From assembly GCA_944739405.2 (NCBI GenBank), contig OX123205.2:34802475-34866474 (forward strand): DNA of 64,000 nt, in the 5' to 3' direction. Each line of letters opens with the position of its first letter. Positions within the stretch are counted from its first letter, which is position 1. The notes under the pieces are model-generated. The model searched no databases. It was not told the origin of the DNA and was given only the letters and a program-made list of their open reading frames with translations. The DNA comes from Euclidia mi (lineage: Eukaryota > Arthropoda > Insecta > Lepidoptera > Erebidae). The position numbers and the translations under genes were made by a program. Shown here piece after piece: positions 56,100 through 64,000 of this stretch.

Positions 56100-58410
56100 A
56101 CAAGTATGATTATCAGCTATAGTTGGTGATTTCTATAGTGCAGACAATACTAAGTTCGGGATCATATAAACAACTTTATCTTATCCTAGGGTATCGGCAC
56201 TCTCAATCATTGAACTATATGCAACAGTAAAGATACTACTTACCTTGTATCGATTTTCTGTTATTATCAGATGTGCTAAGGAAAATATCCATATCCATAC
56301 ACATATGAAATCAACTAAGAACCACATGACCCAAGCATATAGTTCCTCACAATAACGACTAAGCCAGCGTGGAACAAGCTCATAAATTACAAATACTACA
56401 GCAAGCGTACCTATTTGCCGCTATTATGCGACAAACAACTATGTTATAAAACCTGCTTGTAACTGAAATATGGCCTGAATACGTAAACGTTTGTTGAGCA
56501 AGAGTTTGGACGAAAAGAAGCGAAAATACATAATTTTATGTAGAGAAATGTTTTGAGTATATAACGTAAAAATACAGCTTGTAATAGGACAAATTTCAGT
56601 GCTCGAGGTTTTTACAAGCATTTAAAGAATGGACACAAAAACACCCAGACCCGTGAGAACATTTAGTAGGTCACACAATATGTTGTTCCATGAGGATTTC
56701 AAATGCAGCACTAGAAATGGTGCAGCGACGAGCGAGTAATAACCCTTTAAGATTTTTTTTTATTACTATTCACCACATACATGACTCCTGATCTACAACC
56801 AATTCTATTATATCAGTTTTTTTTTATTTGGGTGTTGCTTCACAGAATGTTGTAACATTTTCATTGTAATAACTAATCAATAGTAATTTATTGAAGGGGA
56901 CTACAAGAGCTAAATGCGACTTTTATAATGCTTTAAGGTATATAATTCAATGCAGTTAACACAATCAAAAAATATGTGATATTCTTCAGGATATAATCTA
57001 ATTAAGTAGTGTGTTGAAAACATAATACAACTAACTTTAATCGATAGAAAAAAATCACAAAGATACCTTTACAAAAATATTTTAACGAATAAAAACCATA
57101 TTAAAATACATAGAATAATTCAGATTTTTTGACAAATTATTCAACAAGCAACATACTAACGAAATACTGTTTAATTTTTTTAATCCAATCAATACATTTT
57201 CTGTAATTAATTTATTTCATGTTTTTTAAAAAGTTCTGAACGTCCCGTCGTCGTCCTGCTTCTCTTTCTTATGTATACAATCCGACAGTGACGGCAACAG
57301 CTCAACTTAATAGCTGTACTCGGCGCCTGAAGTTATATTAGCACTGTAATTTTTGGCCGTTTGGATATTTTCTACGTTACAAAGTGCGCTAGAACTTTAG
57401 TTAAAGAATTTTCTTTGATACGTTTCAGATGACAATGGTGTGGTGGCTACGAAGCAATTTGATTTTTTCCAGTCCAAGGAACTACTGCGCATATTTCAAG
57501 TGCCTAGACTCAGCGGTTGCGCTGTGCAAGTGTGTAACCAAACAATAAACTATCAGTCAGTTTCCCCTTTGATAATATTTTTGTTTAAATTACTGTCTTT
57601 AGGTATATTTTTCACGATGAATAAAACACGTAGAATACATAAATAATATCATACAAAGTAACGAGTATTATAATTTCAATTCTGTAAAGTCCCTACACAT
57701 CCTTCGACAACAGAATTTACACAGGCATATTAATATAAATAACTCGGTACCCAGAACTACTACACCATCACAGACGCAAAAACTAATCTGGTTCTACAAA
57801 GAAACACGTCATGCAGTTTTTCATATGAATAACAAGATAAATAAATAACAAAGCTGATATAAAAATGCAACTTTCTAAGTAAGCACCCTAACATGTGTAC
57901 GCGCGCGAAATATACACGGTTAACTCTTAAGAGAGACTCCACACTGGCTATTTGTGACTGTATTTTGAGTAAATCCATTGGAACCACTAAGTTAGCAACC
58001 CAGCGGTTATAGGAAGGGTATTGGAGGTGGTGGGCTGTGCTGTTCTATTAGAACAAGCAAACAACGCATATTCATAAAATACCAAGTTCGCAACAAATAA
58101 CTTTCCTCTAAAAATGTAATATACTTACCCTCTGAAATTTTCGCAAATTGCCAGTGTGCTAGCTCACTAACAACAACGTAACCTTCGATATATGACGGTA
58201 TGTGTCACGAACACACGTTTTCCTGGAAAGCAACGTTTTAAAATGTAGCAAAACTGGATTTTTCGTCTTAATTGTTTGTTTGTGCTGGGGTTCGGGGTTT
58301 TAGTGCGGACGAGAAAATGGCGTGCGCCTTAACGTTCAGAAGAGACGTTTATGTTATTATTTGTTTGCTTGGTGGAGGTATAATTATGATTTACAGAACA
58401 TAATATTATA
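56100..58410. other. AT-rich stretch with one exon-like segment
   Basis: There are several long T-rich and A-rich tracts and no mobile-element termini. The exon-like segment at 57430-57546 is listed separately. Confidence 0.4.
57430..57546 (+). other. Exon-like segment, low confidence
   Basis: A pyrimidine-rich acceptor (TTTTCTTTGATACGTTTCAG) ends at 57429 and is followed at once by an ATG-initiated 39-codon frame beginning MTMVWWLRSNLIFSSP and containing NYCAYFKCLDSAVALCKC. The stretch is GC-richer than its flanks, especially at third positions. A second frame through the same DNA (57440-57646, 68 codons) is also open, which weakens the case. No family was recognised. No strong splice donor is visible before the stop. 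Confidence 0.2.
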
Positions 58411-58417
58411 CTTATAC

Positions 58418-58600
58418 TAGCTAGAGGATGACCGCTGCTACGAACGCACATTTTTTTTAATTTTACCGTTTCTTCCCGATCCTGTGGGAATTTCAGGAAA
58501 TACTCACTTAGTGCTAGCTTAGAAATTTGGCATGATATATTATGATATATCATGCCAAAGAACAATGCCCATTTCTGGCCCAGTTTGGAACTCATAAACA
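58418..58600 (-). mobile_element. Helitron-like terminus with internal hairpin
   Basis: It starts CTAGCTAGAGGATGACCGCT (minus strand ends CTAG before T). A 15-bp-arm hairpin TTTGGCATGATATAT / ATATATCATGCCAAA occupies 58526-58559. GAACAATGCCCATTT just after it is the inverse of AAATGGGCATTGTTC at about 59396-59410, so two family pieces face each other. Confidence 0.4.
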
Positions 58601-58609
58601 GCACAATAA

Positions 58610-59670
58610 AGTTTCAATTAGTTGTTGAATAATCCTTTTTATTTATAACTTAATTTATAGGCATTACCTACTAAAGGTGTGCCGAGAAACTTATTCAATA
58701 AATAGGTTTAAAAAGATGTGTTAACGTCTAAATAGCCAACACGTAATAGATCTGAAATTGCCAGTAAAGAAATCATAATAGTAAATCGATTATCACTTCT
58801 TTATCGATTTTACGTTTTCTCTACTCAAAATGATTTGAGTTAATAGCAAATCTCTACTTGGTCCTTAAACACTTAAAATGTGTATATTTTTAAGGTATAT
58901 ATGCGATTAACTACAAATAAGTTCGATTTTGAACCAAATATATAGTTAACCTATGTCCGAAATCCATATGGATTAATCAATATCATTTAAAACTGTAAAA
59001 TGGCAACACTTTTTTGACTCTTAAGTAAATGTCAATAATGTCATATTCAGTTTATTTTGTTTGTTACCTTTTTGTTTTGCTCGTGCACATTGTGAATGCT
59101 TTTTATGTTTTTGGATTTTTTACGACTTCTGGCTTTTTCTTTCGGATTTCTACCCTTACCAAATGATTAACTCATTCCTTTCTACGCAAAACTACGAAAT
59201 ACTTTAACTATCCTAATAAAAGTGGGTACACCCCTAATGTTTTGTGAGCATATAAAAGTACTTCTTGTAATAAATCTATGAATGTGATTGACCTCTAATC
59301 AATCTCAAAATTCTAGTTTAACACTCTTTTATCGAATGCAATAACAAATACTACGATTTTTGACTGTCCACATCTGGGTCGGCGTCTCTAAGAAAAATGG
59401 GCATTGTTCTTTCAGCTTCTTGCGCTCAGTAGTTTTGCTGTGCGTTGTTTGTCAGTCAATAACGCAAGTATTTAATATACATAAATGATGTTGTTGTATA
59501 ACAAGACAATGTGAATTACTTATTGACTATATGTATATTTTATATCAGCCGTAGATATGTACCCACGCGTTGACTTAAAGTTAAAACATGACTATTAATT
59601 TTTCTTTATAATTTGCTTGAGGTAATGCTATTCATTATTTGCTTGAGGTAATGTTTTTTAGAATAGTTAT
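58610..59670. other. AT-rich stretch without gene
   Basis: 59360-59480 holds a piece of the Helitron-like repeat (ATGGGCATTGTTCTTTCAGC ... GTCAGTCAATAACGC). Nothing else is recognisable. Confidence 0.4.
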
Positions 59671-59682
59671 TATTATTAGTTA

Positions 59683-59865
59683 CTAGCAACCCGCCCCGGC
59701 TTCGCACGGGTGCAATGTTTTATATATATAAACCTTCCTCTTGAATAACTCTATCTATAAAAACCCGCTTCAAACTCCGTTGCATAGTTCTAAAGATTTA
59801 AGCATACAAAGGGACAGACAGACAGAAGACAGACTTTGTTTTATACTGTGTAATGATTTAGTGGA
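59683..59865 (-). mobile_element. Helitron-like 3' end with strong hairpin
   Basis: The plus strand reads A-CTAG-CA then ACCCGCCCCGGCTTCGCACG and GGTGCAAT. On the minus strand this is a hairpin (ACCCG/CGGGT arms) followed shortly by CTAG and T, the classic Helitron 3' arrangement. The body contains AAACCTTCCTCTTGAATAAC, AAAACCCGC and TAAAGATTTAAGCATACA, phrases widespread in Lepidoptera. No RepHel coding. Confidence 0.5.
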
Positions 59866-60479
59866 AAGACTTAACCACAACAGTGACAGCTTAAATTGTA
59901 CTAAATTTATTTTGCATGAACTCATTTGTATCCATATATCTTGAATATACATAAAGGGGTTTGGGTAAAGTTGGCGTCATTCTGAACTTTTGCGCCCATC
60001 AATGCAATTTATATATTATGAAACATCAGGATGAAACGATCAAAAGTTATTATGGCCACATTTCTCTAAACCATATCGAACTAAGATATTCGGTTTTACA
60101 TTTCTTAGTAAAATCGAATAAGTTATCACATTTAACTGAACTATTTGAGATTCTGTTTCGTAATCATTGATAATAACAAAAAATCATTCCTAATCCTTTT
60201 AAATAGTTTACGTTACATAGTTTAATTACGTTCGTATACCTAATTATAGCAGTCAAAATCATTTAGGTGAATATGTAATTGCGAATAATCCAAATGAAAG
60301 AAGGGTTGATTTTGAAATAATGAATGTGGAAGTGCCTGGCCTATATGAATTTCCAATTTCTGTGAGTGCCGATGATTTTGTATTATACGCACTTGAAAAA
60401 GTACGTAGAACAAGCGACAAAAAGCGACGGTTCGAATCTGATCGATGTGTACAACGTTTTTTTTTGTTTTACGAGGTGG

Positions 60480-60656
60480 AAAATCCCTTCGGATATCCGA
60501 CTCTTAGGGAAATGAGAGCTGGAGTATGTGGTGTTACCACTAAAAACCACCTCGCCTGCCAACCAAAGACGCCTTACGGGAGGAACACTGGGTACAGGAG
60601 CTGTCTAGTCTTCCACCTATGGCGCCATGTTATTTATTTATTTATTTATTTATTTA
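60480..60656 (+). repeat. Retroposon-like segment ending in (TTTA)n
   Basis: ACGAGGTGGAAAATCCCTTC to CACCTATGGCGCCATG is followed by about six TTTA units. Inverted words GAGGTGG (60473) and CCACCTC (60548) could pair. It looks like the 3' end of a retroposon but no family was identified. Confidence 0.35.
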
Positions 60657-60868
60657 GGTCTACTCACAGCACATACATATATGTTACATCAGGTTTTCTA
60701 GAATATACATATCATTCCCATGCATATGCCAATTAAGAGTTAACACAACATTGTTATGACATGCTACTTAATCTAGTGAATCTCCAAAAATGAAATAAAC
60801 TAAACTTATAAAACTAATTCAGGTATTTTTAATTAAAGATTTAAAAAAATATTAACTACAATTAAAGA

Positions 60869-62400
60869 TTTTTTTTTTTAACATTTACTCAAATAAAATA
60901 CTGTCTAACGGGATGTATTAACACACTATGTTCAATGGAACCCGTTCTTAGGGAAGGCTAAACGCCCTCTCTTACCCTTACTGGCGGCTTCCCGTAGCAA
61001 CGAAGCCTAATCAGCGACCAGAGCTCCCCATGACCTGGTGGCCCGCGGCCCCATTGGCGGCTCTCTGCGACACCGCCCTTGTCGTCGGGCAGGATCGGCC
61101 TCTCCCGATCTCGATCTCGCTCTGCGGTCTCCTTTTGGAGCATAACAGCTTCACAAAAGGAGGCCACTGCTTGCCAGCCTTCGTCACTCGCCAGCATGGC
61201 AGCAACAACTGCTAACAGGGACAGATCGTGTCCGATTTTACACCCATGCGGAACAATCCTCCAACGTATGCTGGGTGGAGTCCAGGTCGCCTGCACAGTG
61301 GCGATTTTGTACCGTTCTTTCGCGTCCGATTCGAATCAGATACTCGCCGAAGTACCCGTGCCCGGTGGGTATCTGAGTCAATCAGTAGGTGACGCGTTCG
61401 CGTTTCCGTCCAAGCCACGCTTCAAAGCTTGGCAGAATGGCACTGACAGCGCTTTTCAATTGCTGCAGAGCCTGTCGGTGAGCATTGCGCCGCATTGCGA
61501 GCGCATCCTGGACGTCCCCGTTCGCTTCCCGGTGAACTGCGCAACTCTGGTCACAGACCTTCACGTCCATGTCCGCCAGGATATCGAAGGGCGGGAAACG
61601 AGCCAGAAATGTCGCCGCTTCTGATGAAATTGTGCGGTATCCTCGTACGATCCGAATGGCCGCCACCCGTTGCACGCTATTGAGCTTGGCTTTACAGCGT
61701 GAGGAAGCCGCTAGGCGTGTGGCCCATATAGGCGCTCCGTAAAGGGACATGGATCGTACGACCGCACAATAGAGACGGCTAACTTCTTCTCAGGGACCCC
61801 TGAGGTTCAGAAGCAGCCTTTGAAGGGCTTCTGCTGATCCGCGAACTCAAGGAATACGCTCGAAATGCTCCTTGAAGCTCCAGCGGCTGTCCAGGGGCAG
61901 CCCTAGGTACTTAATGTACCGGACCTCCACACCATCCACTCTAATAACCGATTTAGATGGTACCATACTCTGTCGCTTCGTGTGGAACCACAGCGCCTCG
62001 GTATTATGAGGAGCTACCTGTAGGCCCAGCCCACTTATCTGTCGGACGACACAAGCCACTCCCGATTCCGCGAGCTGAATTACTTCCGGGAAGCCATACC
62101 CTCTTGCTAACACCAGAGTGTCGTCCGCATAGCAGACGACACTCACGCCGGGGGATAGACTGGTCCTCAGAACTGCATCGTATGCGAGGTTCCATAGCAG
62201 GGGTCCTAACACTGACCCCTGGAGAACCTTACACGTGACCTCCCTCCGGTGTTCAAAGCCATCCCGACCCATACTAGTATACGTAATGGACCTGTCGCGC
62301 AGATACGTCCCCACGATTTTACGCATATATGGAGACATGTTGTGATGTAATCGTGCCTCCTTAATAGCTATCCACGGAAAGAAGTTGACGATGTGACGAT
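60869..62400 (-). mobile_element. R1-type LINE, 5'-truncated
   Basis: The minus-strand element begins inside RT at about 62400 and ends with an A-run of about 11 (60869-60880). The 3' UTR contains GGGTTCCATTGAACATAGTG. The domain content and the CYADD motif with a valine/alanine-rich C-terminal region fit the R1 group. It is GC-rich compared with surrounding DNA, suggesting a younger or differently composed element. Confidence 0.8.
60958..62395 (-). pseudogene. R1-type LINE ORF2, RT palm to C-terminus, broken
   Basis: It would be the reverse transcriptase of the element. From about 62395: FFPWIAIKEARLHHNMSPYM, then VLQGSVLGPLLWNLAYDAVL, VVCYADDTLVLARG (YADD at 62120-62131), VDGVEVRYIKYLGLPLDSRW. 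A frame change near 61850 leads through the thumb to MSLYGAPIWATRLAASSRCK, VQRVAAIRIVRGYRTISSEA and FPPFDILADM. After another break, the C-terminal end reads IGHDLSLLAVVAAMLASDEG, SFCEAVMLQKETAERDRDRE and stops at 60958. The cysteine-containing region expected just before GHDLSL is largely lost. The endonuclease and fingers are missing by truncation. Confidence 0.82.
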
Positions 62401-62404
62401 GTCA

Positions 62405-62885
62405 ATATTTACAGCCATAGCCACTCCCTTCCGACGAACGAAGTATACAAAGAACCTAACACTGATTTTTCAGAAACGATGAGGAGCTTCAGTTGGATTG
62501 ATTCGTGGCTTCGAGGTAGAATTCAATCGTGACTATGTTATATACTCATCGAGAGAGCTGCGCAAGGGTTAAATGCGCTGTTAGGACATTATTGTTCATG
62601 CGTGGTTGGGAAACGGACCTTGGGCTGTTGTTCCCATGTAATGTCGATTATATGGTACGTGGGATAAGGCAGGTATCAAAATAGCCTATCTCCACCGCGC
62701 AATTCTTAGATAAAATTATAAGACATGATATTGAGAATGAAATGTACAAAGATAACAAACTGTGTAATATAATATTTTAAAGCATGAACATATGGTTTTA
62801 TTATTTCGTTTATGTCCTATTACATTGATGTCATGTCAGTTAACGATCTTAAAACGTAAATAATCTTAAGTAAAACACTAAGCAC
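62405..62885. other. Anonymous stretch between elements
   Basis: No coding domain or element end was seen. Confidence 0.4.
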
Positions 62886-62893
62886 AACTCTAT

Positions 62894-63366
62894 ATTGGTT
62901 GGCGCAGCGGGAGTGTAAGCGACTGCTACGCCAAAGGTCGCGGGTTCGATGCCCGCTCAAGTCAAACATTTGTGTGCATGAACATGGATGTTTGTCTTGG
63001 TCTGGGTGTTTCTATGTATAATATGTATGTATTTACAAAAAAAAAGTATATATGTATGTTTATCCATTATCTAGTATAGGTCGGTTCACGAAAGATGACC
63101 ACTGCGCAGAAATCATTTTTAGGTCCTGTTGGAGGTGCGGGGTGAGGCGCGGGTGGAATGCCAATGGCGTAGCTCCGTTCTTGACGCATTCCCTAAATGC
63201 GTCAAGAATGGAGCCACGCCATTGGTGCACGAATGTACATATGCGCGACGGCCGCCATTTGTGGTCAACTTTCGTGAACCGACCTATACCCATATTACAA
63301 GCTTCTGCTTAGTTTGGGACTAGATGGTGTAGTGTGGCTGTGGTAGAATATTATTATTATTATTTC
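62894..63366 (+). repeat. tRNA-derived SINE, split by a MITE
   Basis: Head: TTGGTTGGCGCAGCGGGAGT (A-box region) and GCGGGTTCGATGCCCGC (B-box at 62943-62953). Body: GTCTTGGTCTGGGTGTTTCT, ATGTTTATCCATTATCTAG. After the MITE (63077-63286) the SINE resumes at CCCATATTACAAGCTTCTGC, TTAGTTTGGGACTAGATGG and ends in (ATT)n. A truncated relative is at 26123-26232. The head cannot form a full tRNA acceptor stem, so it is not a tRNA gene. Confidence 0.8.
63077..63286. mobile_element. 210-bp palindromic MITE with TA target duplication
   Basis: Ends TAGGTCGGTTCACGAAAG and CTTTCGTGAACCGACCTA pair, extending to about 26 bp with one mismatch (the left has AAAGATGACCAC, the right inverted AAAGTTGACCAC). Near the centre, TTCTTGACGCATT and AATGCGTCAAGAA pair again, with CCAATGGCGT further out on both arms. 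TA is found on each side (63075-63076, 63287-63288). TA duplication suggests Tc1/mariner-type mobilisation. Confidence 0.85.
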
Positions 63367-63369
63367 CTT

Positions 63370-64000
63370 TATTCAGCATTAATCAAATTTCAGTTACATT
63401 TTTAAATATATCATTTACAAAAAAAATACATTTAAAAATATAAAAAAACCGTGGGATCCCACCAGCAACGGGCACAGGGTCCAAGCTGTCGGTGGTTAGG
63501 GCTCCAGAGACAGGAACTTCCTCACAATACGTGTCGTGTCAAGAAGTACAGCCTTTTGCATCAGGCCCTTGACCCAAGCACCCAACGCGAGCCTCTTAAG
63601 GTGACGATCGAGGCTCTTGGCTATTAGGCCATTAACCGTTACAACTATCGGCACAATAATTGCCGAGTCCACATCCCACATGTCGACAATCTCGTGAGCC
63701 AAGTCAAGATATTTAATCTGTTTGTCTTTCTCGGCTTTCACGAGATTCTCGTCATGAGGAATGGTGACATCAACAATTATTGCGAGGCGCTCTGATCGAT
63801 CTATTACCACAATATCAGGTTTGTTGGCTACAACAGTCCTGTTTGTGACGATAGATCGATCTCAGTACAATGTGGCATAGCCATTTTCGAGAACTGGCTC
63901 TGCCACATACCTGTAGTACGGTACCTCGATGTCTACAAATTTGTATTTCAGAGCAAGTTGCTGGTGAATGATTCTGGCTACTTGGTTATGTCTGTGCAAG
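63370..64000 (-). mobile_element. RLE-type LINE 3' end (R4/Dong-like), extends past window
   Basis: The coding part (64000-63496) is followed by a 3' UTR and a (TAA)n end at about 63352-63365 on the minus strand. Dong elements are known to lie in TAA repeats, and here the repeat coincides with the (ATT)n tail of the SINE to the left. The 5' part lies outside the window. Confidence 0.65.
63496..64000 (-). pseudogene. Restriction-like endonuclease domain of LINE ORF, partial
   Basis: This domain cuts target DNA for element insertion. Minus strand from the window edge: LHRHNQVARIIHQQLALKYK (the H-containing part of the zinc knuckle region), VPYYRYVAEPVLENGYATLY, a TGA at 63862-63864, then RSIVTNRTVVANKPDIVVID and ERLAIIVDVTIPHDEN. 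KPD followed by D in IIVDVTIPHD is the restriction-like endonuclease signature. Then KYLDLAHEIVDMW, VVTVNGLIAKSLDRHLKRL and KAVLLDTTRIVRKFLSLEP to the stop at 63496. The in-frame TGA probably replaced a tryptophan codon. RLE plus this tail fits R2/R4-like LINEs. Confidence 0.8.

Noticed and set aside
61079..61624. 181-codon plus-strand frame
   Set aside because: It is antisense to the R1-type ORF2, whose frames carry recognisable domain motifs; the plus frame has none.
62894..62960. Apparent tRNA gene with A and B boxes
   Set aside because: The acceptor stem cannot be closed and the sequence runs into a SINE body and tail found elsewhere in the window, so it is a SINE head.

Overview
This window looks like a stretch of a lepidopteran (moth or butterfly) nuclear genome. 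It is AT-rich, has no prokaryotic operons or ribosome-binding sites, and is packed with decayed transposable elements, tRNA-derived SINEs and MITEs of types common in moth genomes. I found no intact host gene. The only candidate for host coding sequence is one weak exon-like segment near 57.4 kb. The window is best read as intergenic or intronic DNA shaped by repeated mobile-element insertion.

Layout. 1-19 kb: anonymous AT-rich DNA with MITEs and foldback elements (1.7-2.1, 4.0-4.3, 14.5-14.8 kb), a scrap of retroelement C-terminus (3.0-3.2 kb), a 269-bp repeat (7.46-7.73 kb) that recurs unchanged and inverted at 41.2 kb, several members of one dispersed repeat family, and SINEs. 19.3-20.6 kb: a frameshifted non-LTR retrotransposon ORF1 (gag with three zinc knuckles) that has no ORF2 behind it. 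23.9-28.4 kb: LINE scraps, including an RNase H domain and a 71-bp LINE tail with clear target-site duplications. 29.7-33.5 kb: a Mutator-like (MULE) DNA transposon with a broken FLYWCH/MULE transposase and terminal inverted repeats built from an iterated CCCGTTCGACC motif. 34.3-34.7 kb: a PIF/Harbinger-like non-autonomous element. 35.2-38.6 kb: a nearly complete LINE (called LINE-A here) with several inactivating lesions. 41.7-46 kb: a second nearly complete LINE (LINE-B, RTE type) with an RRM-type ORF1 and a frameshifted endonuclease/RT ORF2. 47-49.5 kb: SINEs and a MITE. 50.6-54.0 kb: a 5'-truncated Ty3/Gypsy LTR element with its 3' LTR, followed directly by a LINE-A fragment. 55-60 kb: SINE tails and Helitron-like termini. 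60.9-62.4 kb: the 3' half of an R1-type LINE. 62.9-63.4 kb: a SINE split by a TA-flanked palindromic MITE. 63.4-64 kb: the 3' end of a restriction-like-endonuclease LINE (R4/Dong-like), running off the window edge.

How the parts relate. The clearest biological relationship is between LINE-A and a tRNA-derived SINE. They share a 3' tail (core CTGCCTACCCCTTCGGGAAA then CAGGCGTGAG, often followed by a tetranucleotide run), which is expected if the SINE borrows the LINE's reverse transcriptase. Several insertions are nested (MITE in SINE, LINE tail in SINE, possibly Dong-like LINE in a SINE's microsatellite tail), which gives a relative age order. Every autonomous element seen carries frameshifts, stops or truncations, so none is expected to be active from this locus.
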